Below, piece by piece: positions 59,062-64,000 of a DNA stretch of 64,000 nucleotides. Each line of letters begins with the position of its first letter. Position 1 is the stretch's first letter. The position numbers and the translations under genes are program-made. The DNA comes from Lepidodermella squamata (taxonomy: Eukaryota; Gastrotricha), in NCBI GenBank assembly GCA_047495785.1, contig JBLDXI010000046.1:1364001-1428000 (forward strand), given 5' to 3'. The notes beneath the pieces are model-generated. The model searched no databases and had not been told where the DNA came from. It saw nothing but the letters and a program-made list of their open reading frames with translations.

Positions 59062-60440
59062 TGTATATAGTCTTGAGATCCAAAATTAGCCCAGGTGGAA
59101 CCCGTTTCCTATTTCTAACTGTTAAAGTCAAAGAAAATACCGCGTTTTTTATTCAACGTTTTTTAACGAATTTGATCGCGAATTTGATTGGGGAAAGCCT
59201 GGAGCTATTGGACTCGAAAGACTAGTTCAGATTTTCCCTAATCAAACTGTTGGCCTGAAATTGAGCCGAATAGGTAATTTACTGGCTTTCAATTTATAGC
59301 CCAATTTCCTGATGAATAGTCATGACATTTTTTCAAGTCACAAAAGCGATGTCATTTTAGTAAATCCGAACAAGCTGATCATATAAGCGATTGTCTTGAA
59401 CAAAAACAACACAATATAAAAAACATGTTCGATTGTAGCAGCACGTGCCAGACAAAAATCGAAACATGTTTCACACGGCTCTCCGAAAAGTAGCTCACTC
59501 TTTCTTTCTTTTCGCATTTTATATTTTTATTTGAGTGATCGGAGGATAGATTTTGCAATTATTACTTTCATCTGATCGATTCAGTCGATTTAGGTCACGA
59601 AAGCGAGGTCATTACGCGTGCCGCCACGCACGTCTGGCCGACGCAGCAAAAAACTCGGCCGTGCCTCCTTTTTTTACTACTGCAGTTCATTATATAGATC
59701 AAGTACTACTGTGTAGACCGCATGGTAAGTTTCTTCGCAAGCCGCTGAATGAGAACAGCTAGAGGAAAAAACCAGCCTCCTAAAAAAACTAAACATAATT
59801 TTATTACCACTCCACGTGCTAAAAATGTGTATAATAATTATTTTCCATCATTTCATCTTTCTCTGCGTATGCTGGCTGTATGATGTGTTGATTTCTCTGA
59901 ATGAAATTGTTGTTGTGATTTGTTGCCGGAATGATCCTAGAATTTGACCCGTGTCATCTATTTTTATGACGTCAGAAGACACGCGTGTTGCGCAACGGGA
60001 TGAGCACGTGCGGCCTCGTTAGCTGAAGCAACAATCGCACGCGACACCAGTTGACGCCGCCCATTCACACATCTTTCGCAAACTGGCTGGACGCGCCAAT
60101 TCATTCGTTGTTTTACATCAGTCATCGAACACAAACACAATTTTATTCCCTCCAATTTCGACTAGCGTTCGACTTTTAAAACATCATTTTATCGACAACG
60201 ACTTGACAAACAGCGCGTCGACGTTTTTGATACTACTACTACCGCTTGTTTTTTTATAATTTTTTACCCGCGGACCTTCATCATCATCACCGTAACGAGT
60301 CGGCCTCTTTGTTACTTTCAACGGATTTTGTTTCAAACGACACAACGCAAAACAACCAGGTTAGTGCCTCGGCGTTTACAACCGCCTCGTCTGAGCCGAT
60401 TTCTTAGCAACGATTTTTGCCCCTTTTTTAGTTTTTGAAA
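59062..60440. other. intergenic region and 5' UTR of Brat/NCL-1
   Basis: Host sequence after the LINE. Just before the Brat ATG is a splice-acceptor-like CCTTTTTTAG ten bases upstream, which could end a 5' UTR intron or be a trans-splice acceptor. No other gene. Confidence 0.45.
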
Positions 60441-63400
60441 ATGGCAAGCTTATCTGAGCAACAACACTACGAGCAGCTGAAGAAGAAGCCAGAGATCCTG
60501 GTCGGCGGCGAACAGCCCGGCGATCTGAGTCAATTGTCGCTGAACGACGAGAATGATGACGTCGTTCTTGGGCAAACTCGCGAGCTGATCGGCGACGATG
60601 ACGATGACACCCTGAAGGCTCAAAACCAGTCATCGCGATCTTTCGCCACCCCATCCGGCCAATTGGGTTCGAATTTGTTGCCGGCCGGCGTGCTGACCCC
60701 GAGCCCGTCCACCGCCTCGGGCCGCGTCACCGCCTCGCCGCACCGAGTCAGCGCCTCCCAGGTCACGTGCTCGACCTGCCTGAAGCAGTTCGACCGTCGC
60801 GAACGCCGCCCGAAGCTTCTCGACTGCGTTCACACCGTGTGCTCGGTGTGCCTCGAAGATTACAACCACCGCAACCCGGCGCCGCCGCTGCCCGGCTCGA
60901 TCGGCGGCGCGCAGCTCCAGCAAACGACGTGCCCGCTCTGCCAGCGCCACACACCGGCGCCGGTCGACAAATTGCCGCTGGATGTTGTCACTCTGGCGAT
61001 GAGCGAGAACTTGACCCTGTTTTCGCGACACAACTGCGTCTCATGCGACGCCTCTTCAGAGCAGATCGGCGACCAAGAACCCGTCCTCCTTCACTGGGAT
61101 GCCGCATGTGGTATCCTCATTTGCGAGGTTTGTGATTTTTCAGTCTGGGTCACACATTTTCTAGGTCAGGTCATCGCATTATTATTACTTCGAGCCTGTA
61201 TTATTGCATCGAATGTGGCTGTTTTATTGCTTTGTTTTCCTTCCAACAAATTTTTCATCCATTTATTTTAGTTGCCTGATTATTTTAATTTTCTTATTCT
61301 TTAGCCATGTTACGAAAGTCACGTTCGTGAATGTGCGCCGAATTCGCACAGGCCAGGTTCGCTGATCGCTGTGCCGTCGCGCATCTCGGACGAGTTCTAC
61401 CGTCAGATCCGCGACATGCGAAACGCGCCCTGCCCGCTCCACAACACCGAAATGCTGAACCAGTACTGCTTTGAGTGCAACGCCTTCGTGTGCCCCGATT
61501 GCGTCGCCTCCCACCAGCGCCATCACCTCGTTCGCGAGCAGCTCGACTTCGCCGCGCAGTTCGGCGTCGAGTCTGACTTCTACCGAATCTACATCGAAAA
61601 CCTGAAGCCATTCCTGCGCAATCTCGACCAAATGTGGCCGATCCTGCAAGACCGCGCCGGTCAACTCGACCGCTTTGTCGAAGGCTACGAACATCAGGCG
61701 AAAGACTTGTTCAATCACATTCTCGAGCGCCTTAATCAGTACAAACAAGTAAAATAATTTATTCTTTATTAAGGCGGATTTTTTATTATTTTTTCGAATA
61801 GCAAACTATTGAGGCTGTTCAACGCATTCGTGAGGAACGCGAGGCACAGTTGCGTCAAGATGAAGAACGCCTCGCCGCTTTGATCCTGACGGGCGATCGC
61901 CTCATTCAGTGGATGATGCAGTCGATCGACTTCTGCAACACAGTCGAACTTGCCGCCGCTCGTCAATTCGTCACAAATGCCTACCAGCAGCTGTTCGCTG
62001 GCCTCGACGGCTTCTCGCGAACTTCAACCATGCCTGTCGATGTCGTGCAACTGCCGCGACTTGAGCTGTTCGAATCTGCTGTTTTGAACATTCTAGCATC
62101 AGCCGAGAACGCGATTGCGCCGTACCAGGTCGTTTCGAACGCGACAGCTTCTGCTGCTGCCAACGTCATGGCTGGCCTGTCATCGCCTCGTATGGACCAT
62201 GATATCGAGAGTCAGCAGCAGCAATCGCGACGAGGTGCGATGAATAACGGAACTCCGGTGATTTCTGTCTTGCAGTCGAACCGATCGATGCATCACCACC
62301 AGCATCAACAACAGCAGCAGGCCATGTCGATGCAGAACCATGCGGGACTCGTTCCGTATTCGCATCAGCAATTCGGAGGCAACGGCTTTTTCGGCGGTGC
62401 GGCTAATCTCTCGACGCCGTCAGCGGCTGGTTCGACGATCGCGTCGTCGCCGAGCCCTATGAACCACCCTGCCTCGGCTCTGTCTGTTCCGCTCACACCA
62501 TCTGGACCTAGCTCGAACATGGGTTCGAACAACGTCTCCTTCCTTCAAGGTTTGATTGAGCTGTTCTTTCGAGAAAATTATGTTTATTGAGAAGATTGTT
62601 TAGGCATGATTATCCCGTCGCCGAACAACCAGGCGCCGATGTTGTTGCGCGAGCCATCAGCCGCCCAGCGCATCCCCCGCCAGCGCATGATCTACCACTT
62701 GAAGTTCGGAGAATTCGGCGTTATGGAGGGTCAGTTCACTGAACCGAGCGGCATCGCCTGCAACGCGCAGAACGACATCATCGTCGCCGATACGAACAAC
62801 CACCGCGTTCAGATCTTCGACTCCGAGGGTCGTTTCAAGTTCACGTACGGCGAGTGCGGCAAGCGCGACGCCCAGCTGCTGTACCCGAACCGCGTCGCTG
62901 TCTGCAAGGCGACGGGCGACATTGTTGTCACTGAGCGATCGCCGTCGCACCAGGTCCAGATCTACGACCAGTACGGCATTTTCGTGCGCCGATTCGGCCA
63001 AGACTGCCTGAAGCACCCGCGCGGCGTGTTCGTCGACTCGCGCGGCCGCATTCTAGTCGTCGAGTGCAAGGTGATGCGCGTCACCATCTTCTCGATGGAA
63101 GGCCGCGTTCTGCGCTCGTTCACCTGCCGGTCGTACCTCGAGTTCCCGAACGGCATCTGCGCGACTGACAACCCGGAGGAGATCTACATCTCGGACAACC
63201 GCGCCCACTGCGTCTGGGTCTTCAACTACGACGGCATTTTCCTGCGCCGTATTGGTGGCGAGGGCATCACCAACTACCCAATTGGTGTCGGCATCAATCA
63301 GGTACATTTTATTTTTATCATTCATCATTTGACCTTATTTTATTGCCTGACACACAAAGCCGCTTTTATTTGCCACTCATTAACCTTGAAACAGCAATTG

Positions 63401-63699
63401 AGGTCATCGAAATAATAATTATAGCAAAAACTTGTGTGTGGGAATTTATTAAGGTGGACTTTTTTTAATAGCTTGGAGAAATTATTGTCGCGGACAATCA
63501 CAACAACTTCAATTTGACGGCGTTCACGCCCGAAGGCCAAGTGTTGTACGGACTCGAGTCGAAGGTGAAACACGCGCAAGTGTTCGATGCGACCCTGATG
63601 AACGACGGCTGCGTCGCTATCGCGTGCAAGGACTACCGCGTTTACGTTTACCGCTACATGTCAGCGTCGACGCGCCACCTCGGGCTCAACATTCGCTAA
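60441..63699 (+). CDS. brat: TRIM-NHL protein of the Brat/NCL-1 type
   Basis: RNA-binding translational repressor that, in known orthologs, restrains ribosome biogenesis and growth. Five exons (60441-61127, 61305-61748, 61802-62549, 62604-63301, 63472-63699), 934 residues. A RING-like finger lies at about residues 109-172 (CSTCLKQFDRRERR, DCVHTVCSVCLEDY, CPLCQRH). B-box 1 follows from about 197 (CVSCDASS, CGILICE, then PCYESHVREC across an exon junction), then B-box 2 (CPLHNTEMLNQYCFECNAF). Next come a coiled coil and a Gln/Asn/Ser-rich linker. The NHL propeller starts at MIYHLKFGEFGVMEGQF and shows FTEPSGIACNAQNDIIVADT, YPNRVAV and YLEFPNGI. No filamin repeat, so not TRIM2/3 or LIN-41. Fly Brat lacks a RING, so keeping a RING-like unit is notable. 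The NHL is very close to Brat and NCL-1. Confidence 0.93.
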
Positions 63700-64000
63700 A
63701 CACTACTACTGAAATCTGACATTATATCAAAGCTTATTATTCCAGAAATTAATATCTATTGTTGCCTAATTATTATTCGTAAAAAAAGACTGTTTTAACC
63801 CACCTAAAAATGATGATGATGACGACTATTAATGCATGTGATGTGTGGCCCTGAGTGATACAAACGATGAAATGACTATTGTTTTTTTGTGCCCACAGAC
63901 CTACGCGTTGTAAATAGGTTTTATCATATTATACATCTATATACGCAAAGCTAAAACACTCTTTCGTTTGGTTTACTCTCTTTTGTTTATATAAATGCGT
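63700..64000. other. 3' UTR of Brat/NCL-1 and downstream sequence
   Basis: AT-rich tail with a TGATGATGATGAC run near 63810. No clear AATAAA directly after the stop. Nothing else seen before the window end. Confidence 0.4.

Noticed and set aside
60630-63328. Antisense frames opposite Brat, up to 133 residues
   Set aside because: Shadows of well-supported coding exons on the plus strand.
1-64000. CRISPR array, bacterial operons or rRNA/tRNA genes
   Set aside because: No direct-repeat/spacer pattern, no Shine-Dalgarno-led gene strings and no tRNA A/B boxes or rRNA noticed; the sequence is clearly from an animal nuclear genome.

Overview
The window is nuclear DNA of a small-genome bilaterian animal. 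Genes are split by many GT-AG introns of about 45-60 bp, and they encode animal-specific proteins: JIP3/UNC-16, Brat/NCL-1, an oligophrenin/GRAF RhoGAP, GABA-B-like receptors, a Cys-loop channel and an SLC5 symporter. I cannot fix the phylum. Two short interstitial (CCCTAA)n tracts hint at TTAGGG-type telomeres, but that is weak evidence. Gene models below were spliced by hand; in each complete model the exon lengths sum to a multiple of three with no internal stop.

Layout. 1-9 kb, minus strand: the 3'-truncated Cys-loop receptor gene, a small secreted peptide, three tandem dual-specificity phosphatases that all split the catalytic Cys codon with an intron, and a type I membrane protein. 9.3-11.5 kb: a UMP-CMP kinase (minus) and a single-exon secreted PQQ-type propeller (plus). 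11.8-18.5 kb: two tandem GABA-B-like class C receptors (minus). 19.9-23.1 kb: a 15-exon BAR-PH-RhoGAP gene (plus). It converges on a secreted Sushi-ankyrin gene (23.2-26.7 kb, minus), which is followed by a four-TM protein with a large ectodomain (27.0-28.9 kb, minus).

29.1-40.5 kb, minus: four paralogs of a Cys-rich secreted family that I cannot assign to a known family. The last three are separated by long intergenic DNA holding foldback transposons. 41.9-44.6 kb, minus: an SLC5-type sodium symporter with an added N-terminal ectodomain and a 22-nt microexon. 46.7-55.9 kb, plus: JIP3. 57.7-59.0 kb: a 5'-truncated RTE-like LINE copy with a Mutator-like MITE inserted inside it. 60.4-63.7 kb, plus: Brat/NCL-1.

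The genes form no single pathway. Local tandem duplication (phosphatases, receptors, secreted family) is the main pattern, and several products are extracellular or sensory. The most novel items are the extracellular ankyrin protein built from a three-repeat super-unit rich in N-glycosylation sites, the four-member secreted family, a motif (TTAAGGYGGA) recurring inside introns of unrelated genes, and several well-delimited non-autonomous transposons.
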